Notes: generated from the sequence alone by a model not told the origin. A DNA stretch of 64,000 bases from HXMU1420-2 sp034670145 (GCA_034670145.1 JAXMOA010000002.1:341800-405799); one strand, 5' to 3'; shown: positions 55,514-63,887, counted from the first letter of the stretch. Made by a program: numbers and translations.

Positions 55514-56531
55514 TACGCCCGGCCATCTACTCATCGTGGATGACAACAAGGTCAACCGCCTGCTCTTGTCGCGCAATGTCGAGTTGCTGGGCCACAAGGC
55601 GTCTGTCGCTGAAAACGGCCGGATCGCGATGGAGATGTTGCAGACTCAGCCCTTTGACCTGCTGCTATTGGATATCGAAATGCCCGAAATGGACGGGTTC
55701 GAAGTGCTCGAGGCCATCAAAGCCACCCCCCACCTACGCGACTTGCCGGTGATCGTGACATCCTCGGTCGAGGGGATCGACAATATCGTGCGGTGTATCG
55801 AATTGGGAGCCGAGGATTACCTGCCCAAACCGGTGAACAAGACACTTCTGCGCGCCCGAGTGTCCAGCGGGTTGGAAAAGAAGCGCCTGCGCGATGAACA
55901 AAAACGCCTGCTTGAGCGATTTGCCACCTCCGAAGTTGCACAAGACCTGCAAGAGTCTGGATTTGCCATCGGAGGCAAGCGCACGAATGCCACTGTACTC
56001 TTCTGCGACATCCGTGGCTTTACCACGTTGTCCGAACACCTCGCTCCGGAAGCCACGATTGAGCTTTTGAATACCTTCTACACCCTAATGTTCGAAGCCG
56101 TGACCAGCAATGGCGGCATCGTCAGCTTGATGCTTGGCGACGGCCTGATGGCGTTGTTCGGCGTGCCACAACCGCTCGACAACACCGCGGAATGTGCCGT
56201 TTCGGCAGCACACGAAATGCAAAACATGATCGCCATGCTGAACGAAGAACGCCTGGCGGCGGAGCAAGACGGTTTCAGAATTGGCATCGGCATCGGCACC
56301 GGCGAGGTCGTCGCAGGCTACGCCGGTACAAACAACCGCGCGACCTACACCTGCATCGGCTCAACCGTAAACCTGGCTGCCCGGCTTGAGGCGGAAACCA
56401 AGAACACAGGTAACGGGATCTTGGTGGACCAAGCCACATTGGATTTGTTACAGACACCAGAAGTAAAGAAAGCGTTTCCAAAGACGCGGATAAAAGGACT
56501 TCACACCCCAGTCGACATTCACGCGTTGTGA
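55506..56531 (+). CDS. Response regulator with class III adenylate/guanylate cyclase output
   Basis: A 341-residue protein with an N-terminal receiver (LLIVDDNKVNR, phospho-acceptor Asp in LLLLDIEMPEMDG, KPVNK lysine). A helical linker of about 35 residues (about 120-155) leads to a class III cyclase domain with FCDIRGFT, MLGDGLMALFG, GIGTGEVVAGYAG and STVNLAARLE. It is the expected end point of the phosphorelay, coupling phosphorylation to cyclic nucleotide synthesis. The ATG at 55506 is preferred over an adjacent TTG. Confidence 0.9.
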   Translation: MPDTPGHLLIVDDNKVNRLLLSRNVELLGHKASVAENGRIAMEMLQTQPFDLLLLDIEMPEMDGFEVLEAIKATPHLRDLPVIVTSSVEGIDNIVRCIELGAEDYLPKPVNKTLLRARVSSGLEKKRLRDEQKRLLERFATSEVAQDLQESGFAIGGKRTNATVLFCDIRGFTTLSEHLAPEATIELLNTFYTLMFEAVTSNGGIVSLMLGDGLMALFGVPQPLDNTAECAVSAAHEMQNMIAMLNEERLAAEQDGFRIGIGIGTGEVVAGYAGTNNRATYTCIGSTVNLAARLEAETKNTGNGILVDQATLDLLQTPEVKKAFPKTRIKGLHTPVDIHAL

Positions 56532-56646
56532 AACATCTGCTGATCCACTGGCTTGGCCACGGCGAAGCGAGGCGGGTGGAGCTGGACAAAAAAGTTCTGA
56601 CTAAGTGGGTTGCCAAGGATTACAGGGGCTGCTGAGAGGGGCACAC

Positions 56647-57645
56647 ATGAGACAAACGTTACAGGCGGCTCTGCTAGCGTTGATGCTGCTGCCGACTGAC
56701 GCGCCATTGATGGCCAAGTCTTGGTCTGAAGCTATTTCTGACGTTCAAGATCTTGCAGCTGAATATGAGCTTAGAGCCAAGGAGGCGACTGAATTAGAAG
56801 ATGAATATTTCTCTGAGAATGGCGGAAGCGTAATTGTATACCAATTTGGTAATTCTTCAGAGCAAATTGATAGAGATGAGCACCTGTGTGCAATATTGGG
56901 ACGCCGATTGGGGAAAGTAGAATACATAAGGCACCTTGAAGCTCCTCAACCGCCGTTCACCTCTGATGCAAGAACATTGGCAACTGCGGCGGCCTCACTT
57001 CAAAACTGGGTGAGAATGGCCGAATACTTTACCGGCATGTCCCCCTCCGAGCGCGCTCATTATTGGAACCTCGAATGTGTCGGAAATCACGAAATCCCCA
57101 GAGACCTGTTTGATGGAAGGGGAGGTGGTGAAGTCTTTATGTCCGTAAGCCGCAATTATTTATGGATTTACGGAGACGTCACAGATGGGTTTGCTGACAA
57201 GGTAGCCGAGGCGTTGGATGCGAACCCCCAAGTGGATACTGTTGGGATAGGCAGCGGAGGAGGTTCGGTGCTGGAAGCTATATTGGCTGGATTAGATATT
57301 CGAAGACGGCAGATCATTACGCAGCTCACTGGGCCATGTTATTCAGCATGCCCTTTGGTCTTTCTTGGTGGTGTGAAACGAAACGTGTTCCGACCCTATC
57401 CCCCTCTGGGGTTCCACCAAGCCTATGGACCGTCAGGAACAGTACCTTTCGATCATGAACTTTATAAATCGGTTGCTGATTATGTTGCAGCTATGGGGGC
57501 TAACCCAGATTGGGTGTTACTACAAATGTATGCCTCTCCACCGATGGAAATGAACATCCAAGGCGACAGCGCAGCAGAACGCGACGTGTTATGTGCGCAG
57601 GGCCTCGTAAGTTGGTTCCAAGGTCTTGGCTCAACGGTTTGCTGA
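56647..57645 (+). CDS. Exported ClpP/crotonase-fold protein of COG3904 type
   Basis: This 332-residue protein has a signal peptide (about 1-22). The C-terminal half resembles ClpP-like periplasmic proteins: IGSGGGSVLEAILAGLDIRR, the nucleophile region TGPCYSACPLVFLGG and a His in PPLGFHQAYG, in the expected Ser-His order. The N-terminal half (about 25-160) is unique and acidic. The gene is visibly richer in A and T than its neighbours, which suggests recent transfer. It has its own ribosome site and lies downstream of the cyclase gene. Protease activity is a family inference. Confidence 0.7.
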   Translation: MRQTLQAALLALMLLPTDAPLMAKSWSEAISDVQDLAAEYELRAKEATELEDEYFSENGGSVIVYQFGNSSEQIDRDEHLCAILGRRLGKVEYIRHLEAPQPPFTSDARTLATAAASLQNWVRMAEYFTGMSPSERAHYWNLECVGNHEIPRDLFDGRGGGEVFMSVSRNYLWIYGDVTDGFADKVAEALDANPQVDTVGIGSGGGSVLEAILAGLDIRRRQIITQLTGPCYSACPLVFLGGVKRNVFRPYPPLGFHQAYGPSGTVPFDHELYKSVADYVAAMGANPDWVLLQMYASPPMEMNIQGDSAAERDVLCAQGLVSWFQGLGSTVC

Positions 57646-57649
57646 CACC

Positions 57650-57795
57650 GAGCGATTGAGCGCCCTGGGTGGTACGGGTCTTGGGTGAGTCACATGAGTG
57701 GGACCAGAGGTGGGTTGGACCGCTAACCCGTTGATTCGCATCGAATGTATGCGGACTGTCGCTCCGCCACAAACCATTCGCGAACCCAAGACCAG
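57650..57795. repeat. Dispersed repeat copy 2
   Basis: A diverged copy of the repeat at 48222-48369, sharing CACATGAGTGGG-CCAGAGGTGGG, a CTGTCG(C)TCCGCCA block and a GCGAACC block. The plus strand reads a relic peptide ending HMSGTRGGLDR. It abuts the IS5 end at about 57797. Confidence 0.55.
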
Positions 57796-57798
57796 GCC

Positions 57799-58206
57799 CT
57801 AGGCCACCGACTCATAACTCCGCAACCAGATGCGGATAGAAGCGAGTTGGACCGAGGCGAGGAAGTTGTCGTCGCGTTTGTCGTATCGGGTTGCAATCGC
57901 GCGGTAGTTCTTGATCTTGTTGAAGAAACGCTCGACGCAATTGCGATCCTTATAGCTTTCCCTGTCATGCGGGATCACCGGATTGCGCTGTGGCATAGAC
58001 GGGATGACCGCCCAAGCACCTTGGGCTGCGATCATGGCGCGGATAGCGTTGCTGTCGTAGGCTCGGTCTGCCAACAGCTTGCAACCGGGTGGCAGCGCGT
58101 TGAGCAGGTCCAGCGCAGCGTGGCCGTCATAGGCTTGCCCGGCGCTCAACGTCAGCCGGTTGGGACGTCCCAAGGCATCCACAAGCGCATGTATTTTTGT
58201 CGTCAA
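57799..58206 (-). pseudogene. IS5-family transposase C-terminal fragment fused to atpF
   Basis: About 135 residues matching the C-terminal half of IS5/IS427-type transposases: TKIHALVDALGRPNRL, SAGQAYDGHAALDLL, LADRAYDS, ERFFNKIKNYRAIATRYDK and a final RIWLRSYES. It is in frame with the N-terminal part of an ATP synthase b subunit, so a chimeric protein of 283 residues could be made. The catalytic DDE set is incomplete. An IS end resembling that at about 63808 (CTAGGCCAC) lies just outside the stop. Confidence 0.82.
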
Positions 58207-58650
58207 CGTCGCCTGAACCTCGGCTGTGTTGAACCGGCCCAGAAGCCGGGCTGCAATATCGACCGACAATTCGGCGGCCCTCGTTGCGTTCTCTTTCCGC
58301 GCGGTGTTTCGGTCGCGGTCAATGGCGGTGCGCGCGGCAGCGATCAAGGAGTCTGCATTGGTTTGCGCATCCTTCAGCGCGGCTTTCGCTACTGTGTCTG
58401 CTGTCGCTTTGGCATCAGCAAGTATGGCCTCGCGTTCGGCCGCGATGCCTGCGCGAGTCTCAGCGACCTCTGCAAACGCAGCATCGGCCTTCACTTGTGC
58501 TGTGTTGCCTTCGTTCAGTATGGCCTGCGCCGCTTCCTGCCGCCGGGTGATGGCCCCGGCAACCGGACGCCAGAAAACGCGGCTGAGCAGCCAGACGAGG
58601 ATCAGGACGTTGATGGCCTGAAGACCCAGTCCCCACCAATCGATGGTCAT
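58207..58650 (-). pseudogene. atpF: N-ATPase (alternative F-type ATPase) subunit b, truncated
   Basis: About 148 residues of the b subunit of the alternative (N-type) ATPase remain: a single N-terminal membrane helix (LGLQAINVLILVWLLSRVFW) and a long alanine-rich coiled coil reaching DIAARLLGRF. The C-terminal part that binds alpha and delta-like partners is replaced by a transposase tail. It starts 4 bp after subunit c, the normal N-ATPase order a-c-b. The catalytic subunits are absent from this window. Confidence 0.8.
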
Positions 58651-58654
58651 GCGC

Positions 58655-58903
58655 TCATGCCAGTAGCGGGTTGGCGAAGAGCAGCAACAGCGCAATCACC
58701 AGACAATAGATTGCCGTCGTCTCGATCATCGCGAGCCCGACGAACAGCGTGCGCGAAATCGTATTTGCGGCATCGGGCTGACGGGCGATGGCATCCATCG
58801 CGGCGGCAACGGCGCGCCCCTCGGCAAGGGCGGGGCCGATAGCGCCAAAGGCAACCGCAAAGGCCGCGCAGAAAATGCTGGCAATGGCAGCGTAGTCCAT
58901 CAT
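58655..58903 (-). CDS. atpE: N-ATPase subunit c
   Basis: An intact 82-residue proteolipid with two membrane helices and the polar loop ARQPDA. The ion site has E in the second helix followed by T (AMIETTAIY), and a Glu in GPALAEG where Ilyobacter has Gln32. This resembles the sodium-binding c subunits of N-ATPases. The flanking subunit genes are broken, so it is probably an orphan. Confidence 0.85.
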   Translation of the reverse strand: MMDYAAIASIFCAAFAVAFGAIGPALAEGRAVAAAMDAIARQPDAANTISRTLFVGLAMIETTAIYCLVIALLLLFANPLLA

Positions 58904-59226
58904 GTATCCTTTTTCGTTGGGGAAGGGGCAAGGTCGGTATTCGGAGGGCTGGGCGTGCCGCTCTCAACCGCAGAGGTAATGAACACCATCGCCAGCACTG
59001 CGAAGATGTAGGCCTGCACCAGCCCGGTCAGCAGATCGAGCGCCATCAATGGGATCGGCACCAGCAGGCCAGCCAATGAGGCGACGATGCCGATGACGAA
59101 CACGCCGCTCATCACGTTGCCGAACAGGCGGACGAACATGGAAAAGACCCGCGTCAGACTTTGCAGGATGTTCAGTGGGATCATCACCGGATTGGGCGCG
59201 GCGAAAGTTTTCAGCCAAGGCTGCAA
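58900..59226 (-). pseudogene. atpB: N-ATPase subunit a, C-terminal fragment
   Basis: About 108 residues remain of a subunit normally about twice that length. The conserved stretch LKTFAAPNPVMIPLN, then VRLFGNVMSG with the essential Arg, and the last helices are present. Its 5' part is replaced near 59230 by an efflux adaptor fragment in another frame. It overlaps subunit c by 4 bp. Confidence 0.8.
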
Positions 59227-59621
59227 TTGGTTCTGATGTCTCTGGAGCCTGCAACGGGAAGCTCCGCCAGGTTGCCAGACACAACGGATCTTACATCGAC
59301 GGATCGAAGCGCCGCGTTCCGGCCTTTGACCGTAAGCACACGCGTAACCGGGGCGAGGGCAGCGATCTCAACCGTGACCGGATTTGGCCGAACCATCCAG
59401 AACTGGGGCCAGACGAAACCAGCGAGTGCCAGCCCCAGCAGCCCGGCAGCGCCCCAAATCCAGAGTCGACGCTTTGTGGCAGGCTTGGGCACGACCGGGC
59501 GCAGAGCTGGAACAAGCGGTGCGGATAGAGGCTCATCTCGCGGCGGAGGACTACCTTTTCCACGCGTTTGGCTATTTTTTTCCGCCTCCAAACTTGCACC
59601 TTCCGAAAGCTCATTGCGCAT
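59211..59621 (-). pseudogene. RND/HlyD-type efflux adaptor, N-terminal fragment
   Basis: The frame has a proline- and charge-rich cytoplasmic N terminus, one membrane helix (LWIWGAAGLLGLALAGFVW) and the first half of a barrel-sandwich motif (VTVEIAALAPVTRVLTVKG, VSGNLAELPVA). After LPVA the sequence continues as GSRDIRTNCSLG and stops, inside the subunit a fragment. A deletion or rearrangement joined the two genes. A start at 59621 or 59654 is possible. Confidence 0.65.
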
Positions 59622-59787
59622 AGACGGAGTGGGCCTCCAGTCCGACAATAACATCGGTAAGATACAGCATCATACTTTCCCCGCCATGACATAGATCAGC
59701 GACGAAGCGGGCGTCGCCATGGCATTTTGAACGGGTTGAAGCCGCTTGCGGCCCACATACCCGATGGGTGTCGAACAGGGAGCCCGG

Positions 59788-60732
59788 ATGTCCAACGATC
59801 CATACGAATTGCTCGGCCTAACAAAGGTCGCCACGGCTGACGAGATAAAAAAGGCGTATCGGAAACTGGTGCGGACAAGCCATCCTGACTTGCATCCCGA
59901 CGATGCCGGGGCCGAGGCGCGGTTCAAGTCGATCTCTGCCGCCTACGAGATCCTGAAAGATCCCGAGACCCGCGCACAATACGATGCGGGAGAGATCGAC
60001 GGCCTTGGCGCAGAGCGCCCACAGCGGCAGTACTATCGTGATTTCGCAGGTGCCGCAGACAACACTTACCAACAAGGTCGCGGGTTCGGCAGGGATGCCG
60101 ATCCAGCTGACATCTTCGCAGAAATTCTGCGCAATCGTTCGCAGTCGTCTGGTGCTGACTTTGCCGACCGTGAGTTTTCGGCTCAAGGCCCAGACATGCG
60201 CTATACGCTCGAGGTGCCGTTTCTGGATGCTGCACGAGGCGCTGAGACCCACATCACCTTGCCTGATGGCCAGAGCCTTGCGGTCAAGATCCCGCAGGGT
60301 ACCGCAGACGGACAGACGCTGCGGCTGCGCGGCAAGGGCGCGCCCGGCATCGGTAGCAGTTCGGCAGGTGATGCGCTTATCACCGTTCTGGTGCGGCCCC
60401 ATCCGGTGTTTAGTCGAGACGGCGACGACATTCTCCTGACTCTCCCGATCACCATTGACGAGGCCGTTCTCGGCGGCAAGGTAACGGCACCTACCATCGA
60501 CGGTCCCGTAGGCCTCACCATTCCGTCGGGGGCAAGCTCGGGCCAGGTCCTGCGCCTGCGGGCCCGAGGGGTAGCACGCGCGGGGCGCAAAACGAAGGGC
60601 GATCAGCGGGTCGAGCTGAAGATCGTCGCGCCGCCTGACGTGGATGAAAGCCTTCGCGATTTTCTGGTGGAATGGCAAAAGACCCATGCCTTCGACCCGC
60701 GTGCCAGTATGATGAAAGGGGCCGGGAAATGA
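59788..60732 (+). CDS. cbpA: CbpA-type DnaJ-family co-chaperone
   Basis: A 314-residue J-domain protein: residues 1-70 carry the J domain with HPD (RTSHPDLHPDD), a glycine-containing linker follows, and two C-terminal peptide-binding beta domains (about 130-290) contain RLRGKGAPG and LRLRARGV. The zinc-finger region of DnaJ is absent, so it is of the CbpA class that works with DnaK. It overlaps cbpM by 4 bp. ATG 59788 follows AGGGAG. Confidence 0.92.
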   Translation: MSNDPYELLGLTKVATADEIKKAYRKLVRTSHPDLHPDDAGAEARFKSISAAYEILKDPETRAQYDAGEIDGLGAERPQRQYYRDFAGAADNTYQQGRGFGRDADPADIFAEILRNRSQSSGADFADREFSAQGPDMRYTLEVPFLDAARGAETHITLPDGQSLAVKIPQGTADGQTLRLRGKGAPGIGSSSAGDALITVLVRPHPVFSRDGDDILLTLPITIDEAVLGGKVTAPTIDGPVGLTIPSGASSGQVLRLRARGVARAGRKTKGDQRVELKIVAPPDVDESLRDFLVEWQKTHAFDPRASMMKGAGK

Positions 60733-61058
60733 CAGACCGGTATTCCGAAGATGATGTGGTGACGACTGTAACCCGGCTGACCCGAAGCCAACTCGTCCGC
60801 TTTGTCGAGGGCGACTTAGTTAAGCCAGAGCAGGAGGCGGACGGTTTTGTCTTTCGCCGCATCGATATCGCGCGGCTGGAGCTTTTGTGCGACCTCTCTC
60901 AGGCTCTCGATCTAGATGAGACGGGCTTGGGCATCGTGGTTTCGCTCATCGACCAATTGCATGCCGCGAGGCAGGATCTTGCGACTTTGGTTGGCGTGAT
61001 TGATGCCCTGCCGGCAGATCTGAAGGCTCAACTTGTGGCGGATATGAAGCGGATCTGA
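60729..61058 (+). CDS. cbpM: Chaperone modulator CbpM
   Basis: This 109-residue protein has a MerR-like N-terminal helix-turn-helix region (VTRLTRSQLVRFVEGDLVKP) and a helical C terminus (LSQALDLDETGLGIVVSLID), as in CbpM, which binds and inhibits the J domain of CbpA. The pair with cbpA in an ATGA-coupled operon is standard. Confidence 0.9.
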   Translation: MTDRYSEDDVVTTVTRLTRSQLVRFVEGDLVKPEQEADGFVFRRIDIARLELLCDLSQALDLDETGLGIVVSLIDQLHAARQDLATLVGVIDALPADLKAQLVADMKRI

Positions 61059-61061
61059 ACG

Positions 61062-61244
61062 GCCTTGCTCGGCGTCCAGATGCACGCCGTGGCAGCATGC
61101 CGGGAAGACGCGTTTCTGAAATGCGCGCTTCAGGACGCTGCCGTGGCGACCTCGGGAGACTACCGACACTGGGTCGAGGTTCAGGGTCGCCGCCTGTCGC
61201 ATAGCGGTGCGGTCGCGCGACCGTATAAAAAATCAATAGCTTAA
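61062..61244 (+). pseudogene. ApbE (FAD:protein FMN transferase) fragment
   Basis: Immediately after the cbpM stop and in the same frame, the codons read AVATSGDYRHWVEVQGRRLS, a hallmark of ApbE proteins, then diverge and stop at 61244. Only about 35 recognisable residues remain. The downstream break precedes repeat copy 3. Confidence 0.6.
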
Positions 61245-61280
61245 AGTGGAGAGGGTTCGACGTCAGACCCATCCCCTCCG

Positions 61281-61319
61281 CCATTACCCCCATTGCGAAC
61301 CAGTGACACCGCCCTGACG
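61281..61319. repeat. Dispersed repeat copy 3
   Basis: Bases 61288-61319 are identical to 48338-48369. The similarity extends a little to the left (TCCGCCA-TA). The surrounding 61245-61496 holds no credible gene, although the minus strand reads GALLSSKEAGRYCAEHLTGL, a possible fragment of an unknown protein ending in the repeat. Confidence 0.6.
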
Positions 61320-61496
61320 TTTACAATATGAATGCGCCAATCTCGGCTTGCTTTGCCGTCCTCAAAGAGCGCATTGAGACCCGTGAGATGTTCAGCACAA
61401 TACCGTCCGGCTTCTTTGCTGGACAGAAGGGCGCCAAAGGTCGACAATTGAGCGCATAGAACAGAAGCGCTTGTCTTTGCATTTCGATCCGGAAGG

Positions 61497-61964
61497 TTGG
61501 CAGAAACTTTGAAGTCATTGCTTTCGCCCGGCCTTAGAAAGAAGGATGGCTCAACTGTGAATTGGGGGGAAACGAATGTGGCCGGTGTTTGGCGCTATCT
61601 GATGTCCTCAATGTTCGCGCATCGCAAAGCGACCGGTGCTTTTCAAAATCTGTATGATTTTGATGCAGGTGCACAGTTCGGGTTTGGTTTGTACCCCGCA
61701 AGCGAGATGATGTTCAATTGTGACGGGCTGCTCTTGGTTCCTGGCGCAGGCACCGCTGCCGAAGTGCAACCCGCTGGCTTTGGCCTTGCGTGGTTGGTTG
61801 AAGATTGCGACGGATTGTTTCGGCCAAAAGGTGAGAATACAGCAGAACTGTTGGTGGGTATGGCTCGGTCTCAGCCCATTTATGGTGTCGATGATTCAGG
61901 GGCGACTTTGGACTTTGCGGCGCTTCTTGGCCGGCTGAACTGCGACCTCGGGCTTTTCAAATGA
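61497..61964 (+). CDS. Hypothetical protein, first of three coupled genes
   Basis: A 155-residue frame from a TTG at 61497. I do not recognise its family. It has a hydrophobic, glycine-rich middle (FGFGLYPASEMMFNCDG, LVPGAGTAAEVQPAGFGLAW) and an acidic C terminus, without signal peptide or membrane helix. No ATG start is near the 5' end, so the true start may be lost upstream. It overlaps the next gene by 4 bp, which supports its being coding. Confidence 0.5.
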   Translation: MAETLKSLLSPGLRKKDGSTVNWGETNVAGVWRYLMSSMFAHRKATGAFQNLYDFDAGAQFGFGLYPASEMMFNCDGLLLVPGAGTAAEVQPAGFGLAWLVEDCDGLFRPKGENTAELLVGMARSQPIYGVDDSGATLDFAALLGRLNCDLGLFK

Positions 61965-62659
61965 ACGTCGCAATGACCGGAAACGTCAGCCTGGCTGTTG
62001 TGGTCACTTTCATATGTTTGATGGTCCTGAATAAGCGGAACCAACCCAGGCGCCTCTCCGTTTTTGGTGCAATTGTTATTCTCATCGGCGTTGCCTATTG
62101 CAGCCAGTTTGTTTTGCCCCCGATACAAGACAGGCTGAGAGAGGTTTTCCTGTTCCGGCGCATAACAGAAGGCGCGGTCTTTGTTGGTCTTTTCGTTTCC
62201 TGTGCTGCGCTTTTCATTTTTGAACGAAGGGAGGCGCCGCGACGCGTGCCGCTGTGGGTCGGTTTTGGTTTGGGTTTGGCCGCGATGTTTGGCCTTCCAC
62301 CGCTGTTGGATGCGATGACAGGCAAATATCAGGACTCTTCGCTGCGGGCGCACGTAAATGCATGTACCGATGGTATGGTCGGACAATCAGAACCAATCAC
62401 CGTAACCAATACATGCAATTTTCCTGTTGTCGTAGGGCTGTGCCTTTCAAATGAAGCCAATCCAGAGGCCTGTGCACAGTCAGTGACGATTGCATCAGGT
62501 ATGACCGGTTCAATTGCGCCTATCGGTGGCGGGATTGCCTCCTTGCCGGCCAACCCGAACGGGGCGACCATTGTCGCTTGTCGCCCGCCGCATCGACCAT
62601 CTCGCACCAAGAACGTTGGAGGCCGAGGACACCGGGGTGTTTGTTTGCCCGAGCGATGA
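61961..62659 (+). CDS. Hypothetical inner-membrane protein
   Basis: A 232-residue protein with about four predicted membrane helices in the first 125 residues (VSLAVVVTFICLMVLN, VFGAIVILIGVAYC, VFVGLFVSCAALFIF, VPLWVGFGLGLAAMF) and a soluble C-terminal domain with several cysteines (NACTDG, NTCNFPVVVGLCLS). Its start overlaps the preceding stop (ATGA). No family recognised; the cysteine-rich tail could be periplasmic and disulfide-bonded. Confidence 0.55.
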   Translation: MNVAMTGNVSLAVVVTFICLMVLNKRNQPRRLSVFGAIVILIGVAYCSQFVLPPIQDRLREVFLFRRITEGAVFVGLFVSCAALFIFERREAPRRVPLWVGFGLGLAAMFGLPPLLDAMTGKYQDSSLRAHVNACTDGMVGQSEPITVTNTCNFPVVVGLCLSNEANPEACAQSVTIASGMTGSIAPIGGGIASLPANPNGATIVACRPPHRPSRTKNVGGRGHRGVCLPER

Positions 62660-62817
62660 TCAAGGCTTTTGCAGCGCAATGCGAACAGCCTGAATCTCCT
62701 GAAATCAGAGATGTAGCTGCGCCAAGTGATACATGGTGTTTCAAGTGTTTCACGTTGTGCTTTCGTGAAAATCTCTGAAAGCTAAGGCCGAGATTTTGAC
62801 GATGCCTGGGGCACTGA

Positions 62818-63771
62818 ATGACACCGACCACCAACGCAAAGGAAACGACGGCAATTGATGTTGAACTTGCGGGCGATGTGCTGCGTGTTGGCCTTGGCGG
62901 TTTGCCGGAATTGGCGTCTGCAAATGCAATTGATGCTTTGGCTGAACTGCGCTCACAGCATGAGGCGTTTCGGGATTTCCTCAATCTGCCACCTCATGGG
63001 AACCCTCTTATCAATTCCTGCCTCGTCTACCCGCCATTTGAGAAAACCGCGCATGGTGCGCTTTTTCTGGCCTCCCGGTTCGCATACGCTCCTTATGCAG
63101 GGACGGCATTGATGGCGGCGGCGACAGCCCTTGCGGAAATGCGAGGCTTTGAACCTGTTCCGGATCCGCGGCTGTTTTCCTTTGAAACAGCGCGCGGATT
63201 GATGACCGTCGAGCTTAACCATTCCAAGAGCGCAACAACACAGGCCAAATGGTTTGCGCCCAGACCTGAGGTTTTGGTTTCAAACCAGAAGTTACAGTTG
63301 ATGTCCAATACTTCAGTGCCGGTCTTTTTGGTGAATGCGGGGTTGCCGTATTTGGTTGTTGATGCAGGTGGAATGGGTCTGTCTCTTGGCGATCATTCCG
63401 GTCTGAAGGGGGCGGCGATTCACCTGAGCTCTGCCGCCCATAAATCGTTTCCCCTGTCACATTTTGGTATTGAGGAAGATTATGGCCGCTGCCTTGTCAT
63501 GTTTTTTTCCCAGGTCGCGGACAATCACGTTGAGACTGTTTGGGTGTCCGACAAGGGAGAGATTGCGAACTCGGTCGGGGGCACGGGAGCGCTGGCTGTT
63601 CTGGCGGCCTGTGAAAATGGTGGCGTGACGAGACCCGGGGCACTGACACGCATCCAAGCGCCAGGCGGCGCATTTGAGTGCCAGTTGGCTGACGGGCAGG
63701 CCACGGTGGCGGCCAAGGTTCAGATCATCGCAAAACACCAGTTTCGGTGGAGGCCGAATGCTGGCTTCTGA
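62818..63771 (+). CDS. Proline racemase-fold protein lacking both catalytic cysteines
   Basis: This 317-residue protein can be aligned by eye with the proline racemase/hydroxyproline epimerase family: RSQHEAFRDFLNLPPHG corresponds to the AFRR...NEPRGH region, HGALFLASRFAY to the GVIFMHNEGY strand, APYAGTALMAAATAL to the MCGHGTIAL loop and NSVGGTGALAVLAA to the SPCGTGTSA loop. Both cysteines are replaced (by Pro or Ala, and by Gly). It is therefore probably a non-racemising homologue or pseudoenzyme. It lies 158 bp after the membrane protein gene. Confidence 0.55.
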   Translation: MTPTTNAKETTAIDVELAGDVLRVGLGGLPELASANAIDALAELRSQHEAFRDFLNLPPHGNPLINSCLVYPPFEKTAHGALFLASRFAYAPYAGTALMAAATALAEMRGFEPVPDPRLFSFETARGLMTVELNHSKSATTQAKWFAPRPEVLVSNQKLQLMSNTSVPVFLVNAGLPYLVVDAGGMGLSLGDHSGLKGAAIHLSSAAHKSFPLSHFGIEEDYGRCLVMFFSQVADNHVETVWVSDKGEIANSVGGTGALAVLAACENGGVTRPGALTRIQAPGGAFECQLADGQATVAAKVQIIAKHQFRWRPNAGF

Positions 63772-63887
63772 CGGATAAGACGCGTTTTGCGTCGTTCGAA
63801 ATGCCGGACTCTAGGCCACATACCCATAAATGTCTTGCTGATTTTAGCGACTTCTGACTCACTACTTGCAAAAAGCAGGAGGCAGAA

